From assembly GCF_006716065.1 (NCBI RefSeq), contig NZ_VFOL01000001.1, forward strand, positions 3,968,001 through 4,032,000: a stretch of DNA of 64,000 bases. Reading direction: 5' to 3'. The position numbers and the translations under genes are program-made. Under the pieces are notes generated by a model that was not told where the DNA came from, ran no database searches, and saw nothing but the letters and a program-made list of their open reading frames with translations. This DNA is from Salinispora arenicola (GTDB taxonomy: Bacteria; Actinomycetota; Actinomycetes; Mycobacteriales; Micromonosporaceae). Shown one piece after another: positions 1-7,974 of the stretch; position 1 is the stretch's first letter; every line of letters begins with the position of its first letter.

Positions 1-468
1 CGTTCCGACCGGGCAGCCGCACACCTCCGCCGCCTCGGCGTAGGACAGGCCGAGTACCTGGGTGACGACGAATGCCTCCCTGCGGTCGGCCGGCAGCGCC
101 GCGATGAGCTGTTCCAGGGCGACCTGCCGGTCGAAGCCGCTGCCGTCGGCGTCGGCGACGTCGTGGGAGTCCGCCATGGGGATCGTCCGCGGGCGTGACG
201 TGGCGGCCCGGACATGGTCCACCGCGACCCGTCGGGCGATGCTGAACAACCAGGTGCGCGCTGAGGAGCGGCCCGCGAACGAGGGGAGCGACCGCAGCGC
301 GCGCAGGTACGTCTCCTGCGCCAGGTCGTCCGCTTCGACCGGGGAGACCAGGGCGGCGAGGAACCGTCGGACCTGCTGTTGGGTCGCCCGGACGAAGGCG
401 GCGGCGGCATCGCGATCACCGCGTCCCGCCTCGAGAGCCCACGAGGTGACTTCGGTGTCGTCGGTCAC
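1..468 (-). CDS. ECF-type RNA polymerase sigma factor (3' end outside window)
   Basis: A partial gene; 156 codons are visible and the C-terminus runs off the left edge. The product directs RNA polymerase to a specific promoter set. Region 2 is seen as DDLAQETYLRALRSLPSF followed by ARTWLFSIARRVAVDHVR, and the start of region 4 as LIAALPADRREAFVVTQVL then the HTH segment LSYAEAAEVCGCPVG. The GTG start is chosen because GGAGG lies 8 bases upstream; another in-frame GTG lies 45 bases further up. No anti-sigma gene is visible upstream; if one exists it would be downstream, outside the window. A 14-bp perfect palindrome sits about 50 bp before the start. The family assignment is firm; the regulon is unknown. 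Confidence 0.9.
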   Translation of the reverse strand, partial: MTDDTEVTSWALEAGRGDRDAAAAFVRATQQQVRRFLAALVSPVEADDLAQETYLRALRSLPSFAGRSSARTWLFSIARRVAVDHVRAATSRPRTIPMADSHDVADADGSGFDRQVALEQLIAALPADRREAFVVTQVLGLSYAEAAEVCGCPVGT

Positions 469-518
469 GGTGGGTACCTCCGGGTCGCCGGGCGAAGGGC
501 GAACAGTGGTCACGGAAT

Positions 519-532
519 GTCCCGTACGGGAC
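519..532. promoter_or_regulatory. 14-bp perfect palindrome upstream of the sigma gene
   Basis: GTCCCGTACGGGAC is a perfect inverted repeat 51 bp upstream of the sigma-factor start, in the 132-bp gap before the aminotransferase stop. Its position fits an operator, but its binding protein is unknown and a chance palindrome in GC-rich DNA cannot be excluded. Confidence 0.3.
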
Positions 533-600
533 GGCTTTCATCGTGGTGAACGGTAGCGTACGGCATTCACGGCACGTCGGTCTCTTGCCGGTTCGGGCCG

Positions 601-1866
601 TCAGCTGTCCGGATCGACTCGGGGCGGTGACGGTGCGTCCCGGGCGGCCCGACCCATCCGGACGACAGCGTCGGTGAGGATCGCGGGGGAGGTGGCGAAG
701 TTCAACCGGACAAAGCCTGCTCCGCCGGTTCCGAAGGCGTGCCCGGAACTGAGGGCCACCCGTGCGCGGTCCAGGAACATCTTCGCTGGCCCGGCGACCT
801 CGCTGACCACGCCGGGCTCACCGCCGGGCCGATCGGTGTGCAGGCCGAACGGCCGGCAGTCCAGCCACGCCAGGTAGGTGCTCTCGGGGCGGCGGTACCC
901 GACGGTGGGTAGGTGATCCGCCAGCAGTTCCTCCAACAGGGTGCGGTTTGTGTGTAGGCCGTCGAGAAGACCGTCGAGCCACTCCCCGCCCATCCGGAGG
1001 GCGGCGGTGTGCGCGATCACGCCCAGGTGACTGGGGCCGTGGCTGACCTCCTCCGGCATCCGGGCCAGATCAGCCGCCGCGTGTGGTCCCGCGACCGCGA
1101 GCGCCGCCTTCAGGCCGGCAAGGTTCCACGCCTTGGACGCGGAGGTCACCGCGAACGCGTCCTGGGAGCCGGCGACGGTGAGGTACGGGGTGACGGCTGC
1201 CCCGGGTAGCGCCAGCGGCGCATGGATCTCATCGGAGATCACCCGTACCCCGTGCCGCCCGGCCAGGTCGGCGACGACCTCGAGTTCTGCGCGGTGTGGT
1301 ACCACTCCGGTCGGGTTGTGCGGGTTGCACAGCAGGAAGGCCGGCCGGCTGCCGTGGTCGCGGGCGCGTCGAAAAGCCTCGTCGAGCGCGGCGGGATCCA
1401 TCCGCAGGTCGGCCGCGAGTGGGGCCTCGACCACCCGCCGTCCGGCGTGGGTGACGAACGCGTAGAAGGGCGGGTAGACGGGGGAGCAGACGACCACGGC
1501 GTCGCCGGGGTCGGTCACGAGCCGGAGCACCTCGACGGTGCCCAGCATCACGTCGGGCACCACGGCGGTCCGTCCGGGGTGGAAGTCGGTCCAGCCCCAC
1601 CGCTGGGCGGCGAACTCGCCGAACGCCTCGGCGTACGCCGTCGGGTTGGCGTAGCCGGTGTCGCCGAGCTCGATCGCGCGGTGCAGCGCGTCGACCACGG
1701 CGGGGGCGAGGTGCACATCCATCTCCGCTACCCATAGCGGAAGCACGTCGGGGGCGAATGTGCGCCACTTCACGCTGGTACGCCGTCGGAGCTGTTCCAG
1801 CGTGAGCTGGGTGAGCGGGTTCCGCGTGGCTGCGGGGCTGCTGTCAGATCGCGTGGGGCAGGACAT
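601..1866 (-). CDS. MalY/PatB-type PLP-dependent aminotransferase or cystathionine beta-lyase
   Basis: A 421-residue fold-type I PLP enzyme. The PLP lysine is in [13 protein letters not shown], and the cofactor-binding segment [10 protein letters not shown] and the [10 protein letters not shown] aspartate segment are present. The N-terminal [20 protein letters not shown] is typical of the MalY/PatB branch, which mostly performs beta-C-S lysis of cystathionine and related sulfur amino acids. Length fits the family (about 390-420). The frame stays open far upstream, but ATG at 1866 is chosen because homology begins shortly after it and TATGGT lies 6 bases before it, a spacing typical of leaderless actinobacterial starts; GGTGGG could alternatively serve as ribosome site. 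It appears to be a single-gene unit. The exact substrate is uncertain. Confidence 0.88.
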   Translation of the reverse strand: MSCPTRSDSSPAATRNPLTQLTLEQLRRRTSVKWRTFAPDVLPLWVAEMDVHLAPAVVDALHRAIELGDTGYANPTAYAEAFGEFAAQRWGWTDFHPGRTAVVPDVMLGTVEVLRLVTDPGDAVVVCSPVYPPFYAFVTHAGRRVVEAPLAADLRMDPAALDEAFRRARDHGSRPAFLLCNPHNPTGVVPHRAELEVVADLAGRHGVRVISDEIHAPLALPGAAVTPYLTVAGSQDAFAVTSASKAWNLAGLKAALAVAGPHAAADLARMPEEVSHGPSHLGVIAHTAALRMGGEWLDGLLDGLHTNRTLLEELLADHLPTVGYRRPESTYLAWLDCRPFGLHTDRPGGEPGVVSEVAGPAKMFLDRARVALSSGHAFGTGGAGFVRLNFATSPAILTDAVVRMGRAARDAPSPPRVDPDS

Positions 1867-1872
1867 CCGCCC

Positions 1873-1878
1873 ACCATA
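1873..1878 (-). promoter_or_regulatory. -10 hexamer TATGGT, possible leaderless start of the aminotransferase
   Basis: On the minus strand TATGGT is followed by 6 bases and then the ATG at 1866. In actinobacteria this TANNNT-to-start distance commonly marks leaderless transcripts. No clear -35 element was seen. Confidence 0.35.
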
Positions 1879-1931
1879 GGGCGCCGGACGGTAGTCCCAC
1901 TTTCGGCCCGGTCCATGGGCTTGCCCATTCG

Positions 1932-1950
1932 TTGAACGAGTGTTTAATCT
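1932..1950. promoter_or_regulatory. Imperfect inverted repeat overlapping a -10 element
   Basis: TTGAAC-GAGT-GTTTAA (1932-1947) is a near-palindrome with one arm mismatch, of the size used by TetR-family repressors. It overlaps TAATCT (1945-1950), which stands 6 bases before the GTG at 1957. The layout suggests a repressible promoter driving the small gene and perhaps the ABC exporter downstream. No regulator gene for it is adjacent in this window. Confidence 0.35.
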
Positions 1951-1956
1951 ATTGGG

Positions 1957-2259
1957 GTGTCCTATTACGGCGGGAAGCTCGAGACTCGGGATGGCGGCTT
2001 CGCCGCCGCGGATCCCGGTCACGATGCTGCGATCGAGCGCCTCGGGTGCGACGCATTCCCCCCGATGCCCTCGACCACGGGCCCAGCGACGGTCACCGCG
2101 GTCACACCCCGCCTCGGCGCCGCCGACACCAGGGAGATCGCGTCGCCAGCCCTCGATCGGTTCACCCGAGGGCTGCACGCCGACCGGCCGATGCTCGACG
2201 ACTATCTGATGTACGTCCCGGATCCGCCTGCGGCCGACCCGGACCGCACCGCGCACTAG
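1957..2259 (+). CDS. Small hypothetical protein (100 aa)
   Basis: Not recognised. The reading frame has strong G/C bias at third codon positions, as real genes here do, and starts at a GTG placed 6 bases after TAATCT, which would give a leaderless message. The protein is acidic and proline-rich, with no signal peptide or membrane segment; its tail contains [19 protein letters not shown]. It lies 135 bp upstream of an ABC exporter gene, where such operons often carry a regulator, but I see no helix-turn-helix. It could be a degraded remnant or a chance frame. Confidence 0.4.
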   Translation: MSYYGGKLETRDGGFAAADPGHDAAIERLGCDAFPPMPSTTGPATVTAVTPRLGAADTREIASPALDRFTRGLHADRPMLDDYLMYVPDPPAADPDRTAH

Positions 2260-2394
2260 CCACCACGCCCCGGCGTGGCCCTTCGCCGCCGACACTCACG
2301 ACTTCCGTGGCTGTCCGCGACGCGACCGACGACATCGGAGCCTGCCCGCGGCCTCACCCTGCCCGGGCCTTCCCTCGAACGAGGTCTACGACAC

Positions 2395-3303
2395 ATGCCC
2401 ACCGCAATCGACATTCAGCACATCGACAAGGTCTTCGGCCAGGTCAAGGCACTCGACGGCCTTGACCTACGGGTCGAGGCCGGCACCGTGCACGGTTTCC
2501 TCGGCCCCAACGGGGCCGGCAAGTCCACCACCATCCGGGTACTGCTGGGGCTGCTCCGGGCCGACCGCGGCCGGGTCCGGCTGCTCGGTGGCGACCCATG
2601 GACCGACGCGGTGCGACTGCACCGCCGGCTCGCCTACGTGCCCGGCGACGTGGAGCTGTGGCCCAACCTCACCGGCGGCGAGGCGATCGACCTGTTCGCC
2701 CGCCTGCGCGGCGGAACCGACCCGGTTCGCCGCGACGAGTTGTGCCAACGCTTCGACCTCGACCCGCGCAAGAAAGGGCGTACCTATTCGAAGGGCAACC
2801 GACAGAAGGTCGCCCTGATCGCGGCGCTGGCCAGCGATGTTGACCTGCTTCTGCTCGACGAGCCAACCGCCGGACTGGATCCGCTGATGGAGGCGGTATT
2901 CCAGGAGTGCATCCGCGAGGCCCGCGATGCCGGACGGACCGTCCTGCTGTCCAGCCACATCCTCGCTCAGGTCGAGGTGCTCGCCGACCAGATCTCGATC
3001 ATCCGGCAGGGGCGGATCGTCGAGACCGGCTCCCTGACCGACCTGCGTCACCTGACCCGGACCTCGGTCGACGCGGTCCTCGACCAACCGCCCACCACGC
3101 TCGCCGCCCTGGCTGGCGTACACGGTCTGCAGGACACGGACGGCCACGTCCGCTTCGAGGTCGACGGCGACCACCTGGCCGCCGTGGTCCGGCAGCTGGG
3201 CAACCTCGGCGTGCGAGGGCTGACCGTCCGGCCGCCGACCCTGGAACAACTGCTGCTGCGCCACTACGGTGACCAGCCGGCCCACGACAAGGCGGTGGCG
3301 TGA
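2395..3303 (+). CDS. ABC transporter ATP-binding protein (drug/polyketide exporter type)
   Basis: A 302-residue nucleotide-binding subunit of an ABC exporter. Walker A is GPNGAGKS, the signature region is YSKGNRQK (a variant of LSGGQ seen in the antibiotic-exporter subfamily), Walker B is LLLLDEP, and the switch His is in LLSSHIL. The C-terminal 90 residues form the extension usual in DrrA-like proteins. The ATG at 2395 is the first in-frame start after the upstream GAGG. The stop codon overlaps the start of the permease gene, so the two are translationally coupled and form one exporter of hydrophobic compounds. The substrate is unknown; no antibiotic cluster is adjacent. Confidence 0.92.
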   Translation: MPTAIDIQHIDKVFGQVKALDGLDLRVEAGTVHGFLGPNGAGKSTTIRVLLGLLRADRGRVRLLGGDPWTDAVRLHRRLAYVPGDVELWPNLTGGEAIDLFARLRGGTDPVRRDELCQRFDLDPRKKGRTYSKGNRQKVALIAALASDVDLLLLDEPTAGLDPLMEAVFQECIREARDAGRTVLLSSHILAQVEVLADQISIIRQGRIVETGSLTDLRHLTRTSVDAVLDQPPTTLAALAGVHGLQDTDGHVRFEVDGDHLAAVVRQLGNLGVRGLTVRPPTLEQLLLRHYGDQPAHDKAVA

Positions 3304-4961
3304 TGGCCACCCTGACGCTCGAACGCCCGGTACGCGTTGCGCCCAGCCAGGCCGGCAACGCGGTCACCGGGACCGGCACCCTACTGCGGTTCATGCTGCG
3401 CCGCGACCGGATCCGCTTCCCGGCGTGGACCCTCGGCCTGGCCCTGTTGATGACGTACTTCGCGACCGCGCTGGAGACCTTCGTCGAGAGTCCGGCGGAC
3501 CTGGAGGGGCTGACCGCGTTCTCCGGCAGCCCGGCCGGTGCGCTCTTCGGCGGCCCGGGATTCGGCTTCGACGAGCTGACCGTCGAGCGCTTCCTCGCCG
3601 GCCAGTACGGCCTCTACGTGGCGATCGGCGCCGGCCTGATGGGGTTGCTGACAGTAGTGCGGCACACCCGCGCCGAGGAGCGCTCCGGCCGGGCCGAGCT
3701 GGTCCGCGCCAACGTGGTCGGCCGGCACGCCCAGCTCACCGCCGTCCTGGTGCTCGCCGCCATGATGGCCGCGCTGGTCGCCCTGCTGATCGGCGGTCTG
3801 ATGGCCAGCCGCGGTTACGACGTCGGTGGGTCGGTACTGTTCGGTGCCTCCGTGGGCGCGGTGGGGTTGGTGTTCGCCGGTATCGCGGCGGTCACCGTCC
3901 AACTGTCGGAGTATCCACGGGCCGCCTCCAGCACAGCCGGTGCCCTGCTCGGAGCCGCGTTCGTCCTGCGCGGCCTGGGCGACATGGCAGCGGCGCAGGG
4001 CAGCGGCGCCTCGTGGCTGTCGTGGTTGTCGCCGATCGGCTGGTCCCAGCAGACCGCGCCGTACGTGTTCGACCGCTGGTGGCCACTGGCGATCTCGTTG
4101 GCCTTCGCGGCGGTCAGCGCCGCGGCCGGCTACGCGCTGTCAGCCCGTCGGGACTTCGGTGCCGGGCTCGTTCCGCCCCGTCCCGGACCAGCCCGGGCGG
4201 CGGCCTGGCTGGACGGGCCGCTCGCGCTCGCGTTCCGGATGCATCGGGCCAGCCTGATCGGGTGGAGCGTGGGGCTGCTCACCGCCGGCCTCGCCTACGG
4301 CTCGTTCACCCAGCCACTGCTCGACGGTTTCACGGAGGCGCCCGAGGACATGGTCGCCATCATGGGCGGCGCAGAGAACCTGCTGGACGGCTACCTCGGC
4401 ACCATGGGCCTGACCATGGCACTCGCCGTCGGGGTCTACGCGGTGCTCGCCATGCAGGCGCTGCGCGCCGAGGAGACCGAGGGACGGGCCGAGTCCGTCC
4501 TCGCGACGGCCGTGAGCCGCCCCGCCTGGATCGGCAGTCACCTCGCGGTGACCGCAGTGGGCGTCCCGTGGCTGTTGCTAGTCGCCGGCCTGGGCATGGG
4601 CGTCGGGGCGGCGGTGAGCACCGGCGACACCGGGTCCTTCGGTGGCCTGCTGCTCGGCCACGTGGCGCACACCCCGGCGGTCTGGCTTCTCCTTGCCGTC
4701 GCCGCACTGCTCTACGCGGTGGTGCCGCGGGTGCTGCCGGCGATCTGGGTGGTGCTCGGCTACGGGCTGGTCGTCGGGTACTTCGCCCCGATCCTGGAGA
4801 TTCCCACCGGTGCGGTACGGCTGTCACCGTTCGCGCACGTCGGTGAACATCCGTTGGAGGATGTCAGCGTGCTCGCGGTCGTCGTGTTGACCGTGCTCGC
4901 CGCAGTGATCGCCCAGGTGGCCAGGCTGGCGTTTCGGCGGGACGTGGTCGGTCGAACCTGA
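3303..4961 (+). CDS. ABC exporter permease (putative exporter of polyketide antibiotics family)
   Basis: A 552-residue integral membrane protein with about 12 predicted membrane segments in two similar halves: residues about 30-260 and 300-540 each start with a helix after a basic cytoplasmic stretch. This length and duplicated layout match the large permeases paired with DrrA-like ATPases in actinobacteria. ATG at 3303 overlaps the preceding stop by one base; a GTG three bases earlier is also possible. Together with the ATPase it should form a complete exporter. Confidence 0.88.
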   Translation: MATLTLERPVRVAPSQAGNAVTGTGTLLRFMLRRDRIRFPAWTLGLALLMTYFATALETFVESPADLEGLTAFSGSPAGALFGGPGFGFDELTVERFLAGQYGLYVAIGAGLMGLLTVVRHTRAEERSGRAELVRANVVGRHAQLTAVLVLAAMMAALVALLIGGLMASRGYDVGGSVLFGASVGAVGLVFAGIAAVTVQLSEYPRAASSTAGALLGAAFVLRGLGDMAAAQGSGASWLSWLSPIGWSQQTAPYVFDRWWPLAISLAFAAVSAAAGYALSARRDFGAGLVPPRPGPARAAAWLDGPLALAFRMHRASLIGWSVGLLTAGLAYGSFTQPLLDGFTEAPEDMVAIMGGAENLLDGYLGTMGLTMALAVGVYAVLAMQALRAEETEGRAESVLATAVSRPAWIGSHLAVTAVGVPWLLLVAGLGMGVGAAVSTGDTGSFGGLLLGHVAHTPAVWLLLAVAALLYAVVPRVLPAIWVVLGYGLVVGYFAPILEIPTGAVRLSPFAHVGEHPLEDVSVLAVVVLTVLAAVIAQVARLAFRRDVVGRT

Positions 4962-5038
4962 CCGGAGTGGCGCAGTGGGGCGGCGGGGGGCCGTCGCCCC
5001 ACGGGAACCTTTCGGCGGTTGGTCGCGTCTGATCCGGT

Positions 5039-5917
5039 ATGACCATTAGTCGAGTCCGCTGGTCGGCGGCCTCCGTGTTGCTGCTCCTGCTCGCCACCGC
5101 CTGCGCCCCGCAGGGCGGGGATGACAACGCAGACGTTTCCGGCCAGCCGGAGGTTTCTCACCCCGCCGACGCGGTGGTGTTCCGGATGACGTCCGTCGGC
5201 GGGTTCGGGATGCCGTCGACGCTGGCCTCCTACATCCCGTCCATCAGCGTCTACGGCGACGGACGAGTGATCAGCCAGGGTCCGACGACCCTGATCTATC
5301 CCGGCCCGGCGCTGCCCAATCTCCAGGTGCACACGATCGACACGGTGGAGGTGGCGAAGCTGCTGGAGTCGGCGCGGACGGCCGGCGTGAACGGCACGGT
5401 GGACTTCGGCACCCCGACGATCGCCGACGCGACGTCGACCCGGTTCACGGTACGTGGGGCGAACGGAGTCGAGCAGATCGAGGTCTTTGCCCTCGCCGAG
5501 GCGAGCGACGGCGTGGGGGGCCTGACCGCAGACCAGCGGGCGGCCCGGTCCCGGCTGCGGGCGTTCGTCGAGTCGCTCACCAGCGAGTCGGGGCCGCTGG
5601 CCCCGGCACCGGGCGGCGGCGCGCAGTCCTACGCGCCTACCGTGGTCGCCGCCGTCACGGAACCGTACGGCGACCAGGGCGGTGACCAGCCCGAGATGGC
5701 CTGGCGCGGGCCGACGTTGCCTGGCGAGAAACTTGGTGGCGGCAACGGGCCGGGCTGCGTGACGGTCACCGGGGACGCGCTGCGGACGCTGCTCGCGGAC
5801 GCGGCGGACGCCACCGCGGCGACGCCGTGGATCTCGGACGGTAAACGGTGGATGGTGCGGCTGCGGCCGTTGCTGCCGGACGAGTCGGCCTGTGGGGACC
5901 TCGTGGCCGACGACTGA
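5039..5917 (+). CDS. Secreted lipoprotein of unknown function
   Basis: A 292-residue protein with a lipoprotein signal peptide: a basic start, a leucine-rich core and the lipobox LATAC, so it should be anchored on the outer face of the membrane. The mature part has no motif I recognise. It contains two similar-sized halves, with a Gly/Pro/Ala-rich linker around residues 188-200, and two cysteines that could pair (in GPGCVTV and ESACGDL). It lies 77 bp after the exporter permease in the same direction and might be co-transcribed. Confidence 0.8.
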   Translation: MTISRVRWSAASVLLLLLATACAPQGGDDNADVSGQPEVSHPADAVVFRMTSVGGFGMPSTLASYIPSISVYGDGRVISQGPTTLIYPGPALPNLQVHTIDTVEVAKLLESARTAGVNGTVDFGTPTIADATSTRFTVRGANGVEQIEVFALAEASDGVGGLTADQRAARSRLRAFVESLTSESGPLAPAPGGGAQSYAPTVVAAVTEPYGDQGGDQPEMAWRGPTLPGEKLGGGNGPGCVTVTGDALRTLLADAADATAATPWISDGKRWMVRLRPLLPDESACGDLVADD

Positions 5918-6022
5918 CCATCCTCCTCCGGTCCGGCCGGCGGGCGCGGCGACGAGCCGTCGGTGTCCGCCAGCCGCACGGGGGATTGCGGCGACGATAT
6001 CGAACGATCAATATGTCCTGCC

Positions 6023-6913
6023 ATGGACTCGGCTCTGACCCTGATCGGACTGCCCGTCGCACTGGGCATCATCATGCTCGGCCTGGGCCTCGGGCTGACC
6101 GTGGAGGACTTCCGCCGGGTGGCCCGGCACCCGAAGGCGGCCGTCATCGCGCTGGGGTGCCAGGTGCTGTTGCTGCCGGCGCTCTGCTTCGGCCTGGTTC
6201 TCGCCTTCGGCCTGGCCCCGGAACTGGCCCTTGGGATGATGCTGCTGGCCGCGTCCCCCGGCGGCACCACCGCCAACCTCTACAGCCACCTGTTCGGCGG
6301 GCACGTCGCCCTCAACATCACCCTGACCGCCATCAACTCGGTGCTGGCCGTGTTCACCCTGCCGATCGTGGTCAACCTCTCGGCGGTCTACTTCTTCGCC
6401 GACGGGATGAGCCTCGGCCTCCAGTTCGACAAGGTGGTGCAGGTCTTCGCCATCGTGCTCATCCCGGTCGCGATCGGCATGCTGGTCCGGGCCCGGGTGC
6501 CCCACGTCGCCCTACGTCTGGACCGCCCGGTCCGGGCCCTGTCGGTGGTGGTGCTCGTTGCGGTGATTGTCGGAGCGGTGCTCAACGAACGGGAGAACCT
6601 CGCCGACTACTTCGTCTCGGTCGGCCTGGCGGTGCTGGCCTTCAACGTCCTCAGCCTCGCGGTCGGGTACGGGGTGCCCCGGTTCGCCGGAGTCGACCGG
6701 GCTGCCGCGACCGCGTCCGGATTCGAAATCGGGATTCACAACAGCACCCTGGCGATCACCGTCGCGCTCAGCCCGGCACTGCTCGACAACACCCGGATGG
6801 CTGTTCCAGCGGCGGTCTACGGCATCGTCATGTTGTTCACTGCGGTGGCCTTCGGCGTTCTGGTGACCCGCCTCGGAGCGCGTTTGGCGGAGCCGGCCGG
6901 CCAGGAACCGTAG
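6023..6913 (+). CDS. Bile acid:sodium symporter (BASS) family transporter
   Basis: A 296-residue membrane protein with nine to ten hydrophobic segments. The family hallmark ASPGGTTANLYSHLFGG and the later FEIGIHNSTLAI segment correspond to the two crossover regions that bind sodium and substrate in BASS proteins. Family members move organic anions such as bile acids, pantoate or keto acids with sodium; the substrate here cannot be told. ATG at 6023 places the first membrane helix directly at the N-terminus, as usual. Confidence 0.88.
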   Translation: MDSALTLIGLPVALGIIMLGLGLGLTVEDFRRVARHPKAAVIALGCQVLLLPALCFGLVLAFGLAPELALGMMLLAASPGGTTANLYSHLFGGHVALNITLTAINSVLAVFTLPIVVNLSAVYFFADGMSLGLQFDKVVQVFAIVLIPVAIGMLVRARVPHVALRLDRPVRALSVVVLVAVIVGAVLNERENLADYFVSVGLAVLAFNVLSLAVGYGVPRFAGVDRAAATASGFEIGIHNSTLAITVALSPALLDNTRMAVPAAVYGIVMLFTAVAFGVLVTRLGARLAEPAGQEP

Positions 6914-6957
6914 CCGGACCCCAACCGCCCTCCGGACAGCGCCGTGCTGGTCCGCTA
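6911..6957. terminator. Bidirectional terminator-like inverted repeat between convergent genes
   Basis: TAGCCGGACC (6911-6920) pairs with GGTCCGCTA (6949-6957) with one bulged base. Each arm contains the stop codon of one of the two convergent genes (TAG of the transporter, CTA, i.e. TAG on the minus strand, of the glycosyltransferase). No T-run follows, as is common for actinobacterial terminators. Confidence 0.5.
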
Positions 6958-7965
6958 TCGGTCTCGGTGGTGACGGGCTCGCCCGTCGACCGGCGGCGGG
7001 GTCGGTCGTGGGCGGGGCGTCCGGGGGTCCGGGGCCGGGTCATCCGTCTCCTGCACCAGATAGTGCGGCCGGCGTTTGGTCTCGTAGTAGATCCGGCCGA
7101 TGTACTCCCCGATCACTCCGAGGAGCACCATCTGGATACCGCCCAGACCGATGACACTGACGATGATGGTGGTGTAACCGGGTACGTCGATCCCCTTGCT
7201 GAGGGCATCCCCGACCACCCAGATCATGTACCCCAGCGCGATCAGGGTGAGCAACAGGCCGCCGTAGATGGCCAGCCGGAGGGGCCGGTTGTTGAACGAC
7301 AGCAGCCCGTCGAACGCGTAGTTGAACAGGTTGCCGAACGTCCACCTGCTCCGGCCCGTCCGTCGGGTTTCGTTGCGGTGGGTTATCACGACGGTCCGGA
7401 ACCCGATCCAGGAGAACAAACCCTTGGAAAAGCGGTTGTACTCCGGCATGGCCAGCACCGCGTCCACAGCGAGTCGGGACAGCAACCGGAAGTCGCCGGC
7501 CCCATCCAACAGCCGCACGTCGATCCACCAGTTCACCATCCGGTAGAAGGACCGCGAGGCCACCATGCGCAGGAACCGGTCCCCGCGTCGGTCGCGGCGG
7601 GCGATCACCTGGTCGAAACCCTGCCGGAACAACGCCACCATGTCCGGTAGCAGCCGTGGTGGGTGTTGCAGGTCCGCATCCATGATCACGACGGCGTCCC
7701 CGGTGGCCCGCTTCAGGCCGGCCAGCATCGCCGCCTCCTTGCCGAAGTTGCGGCTCAGTGAGGTGTATCGCACCGCCGGGTCGATGGCGGCGAGTCGCCG
7801 CAGTGCCGCGAGGGTGCCGTCGACACTGCCGTCGTCGACATAGACCACCTCGATTTCCACATCGGAGAGCTCGGCGACCGCTGCGGTGACCGCGGTGTGC
7901 AGCTGCTCGACCGAGGCCTCCTCGTTGAAGCAGGGCACCACTACCGACAGGAGCATCTCAGTCAC
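6955..7965 (-). CDS. Family 2 glycosyltransferase, polyprenyl-phosphate glycosyltransferase type
   Basis: A 336-residue GT2 enzyme with the GtrB/ArnC layout: an N-terminal GT-A domain with VVVPCFNEE, the acidic YVDDGSVDGT and the metal-binding DADLQHPP, then two membrane segments at about residues 232-255 and 268-292, and a basic proline-rich tail. Such enzymes transfer a sugar from a nucleotide donor to a polyprenyl phosphate at the cytoplasmic face. The upstream membrane-protein gene ends 9 bp before this start, so the two form an operon; the lipid-linked sugar could be used by a GT-C enzyme. Confidence 0.9.
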   Translation of the reverse strand: MTEMLLSVVVPCFNEEASVEQLHTAVTAAVAELSDVEIEVVYVDDGSVDGTLAALRRLAAIDPAVRYTSLSRNFGKEAAMLAGLKRATGDAVVIMDADLQHPPRLLPDMVALFRQGFDQVIARRDRRGDRFLRMVASRSFYRMVNWWIDVRLLDGAGDFRLLSRLAVDAVLAMPEYNRFSKGLFSWIGFRTVVITHRNETRRTGRSRWTFGNLFNYAFDGLLSFNNRPLRLAIYGGLLLTLIALGYMIWVVGDALSKGIDVPGYTTIIVSVIGLGGIQMVLLGVIGEYIGRIYYETKRRPHYLVQETDDPAPDPRTPRPRPTPPPVDGRARHHRDR

Positions 7966-7974
7966 CCCGCCCGG

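Noticed and set aside
1867..2295. N-terminal extension of the aminotransferase by 143 codons
   Set aside because: Family similarity begins after Met at 1866, the extension has no domain, and it would run through the promoter and the small gene on the other strand.
3269..4846. Long open frame of 525 codons in another phase over the exporter permease gene
   Set aside because: It is Arg/Gly/Pro-rich with no recognisable motif, while the overlapping frame encodes a clear multi-helix permease coupled to the ATPase gene. High GC removes stop codons from other frames.
5848..7650. 600-codon open frame spanning the BASS transporter and the opposite-strand glycosyltransferase
   Set aside because: It crosses two well-supported genes on different strands and its composition (Arg, Gly, Pro, Asp-rich) is that of a shadow frame.
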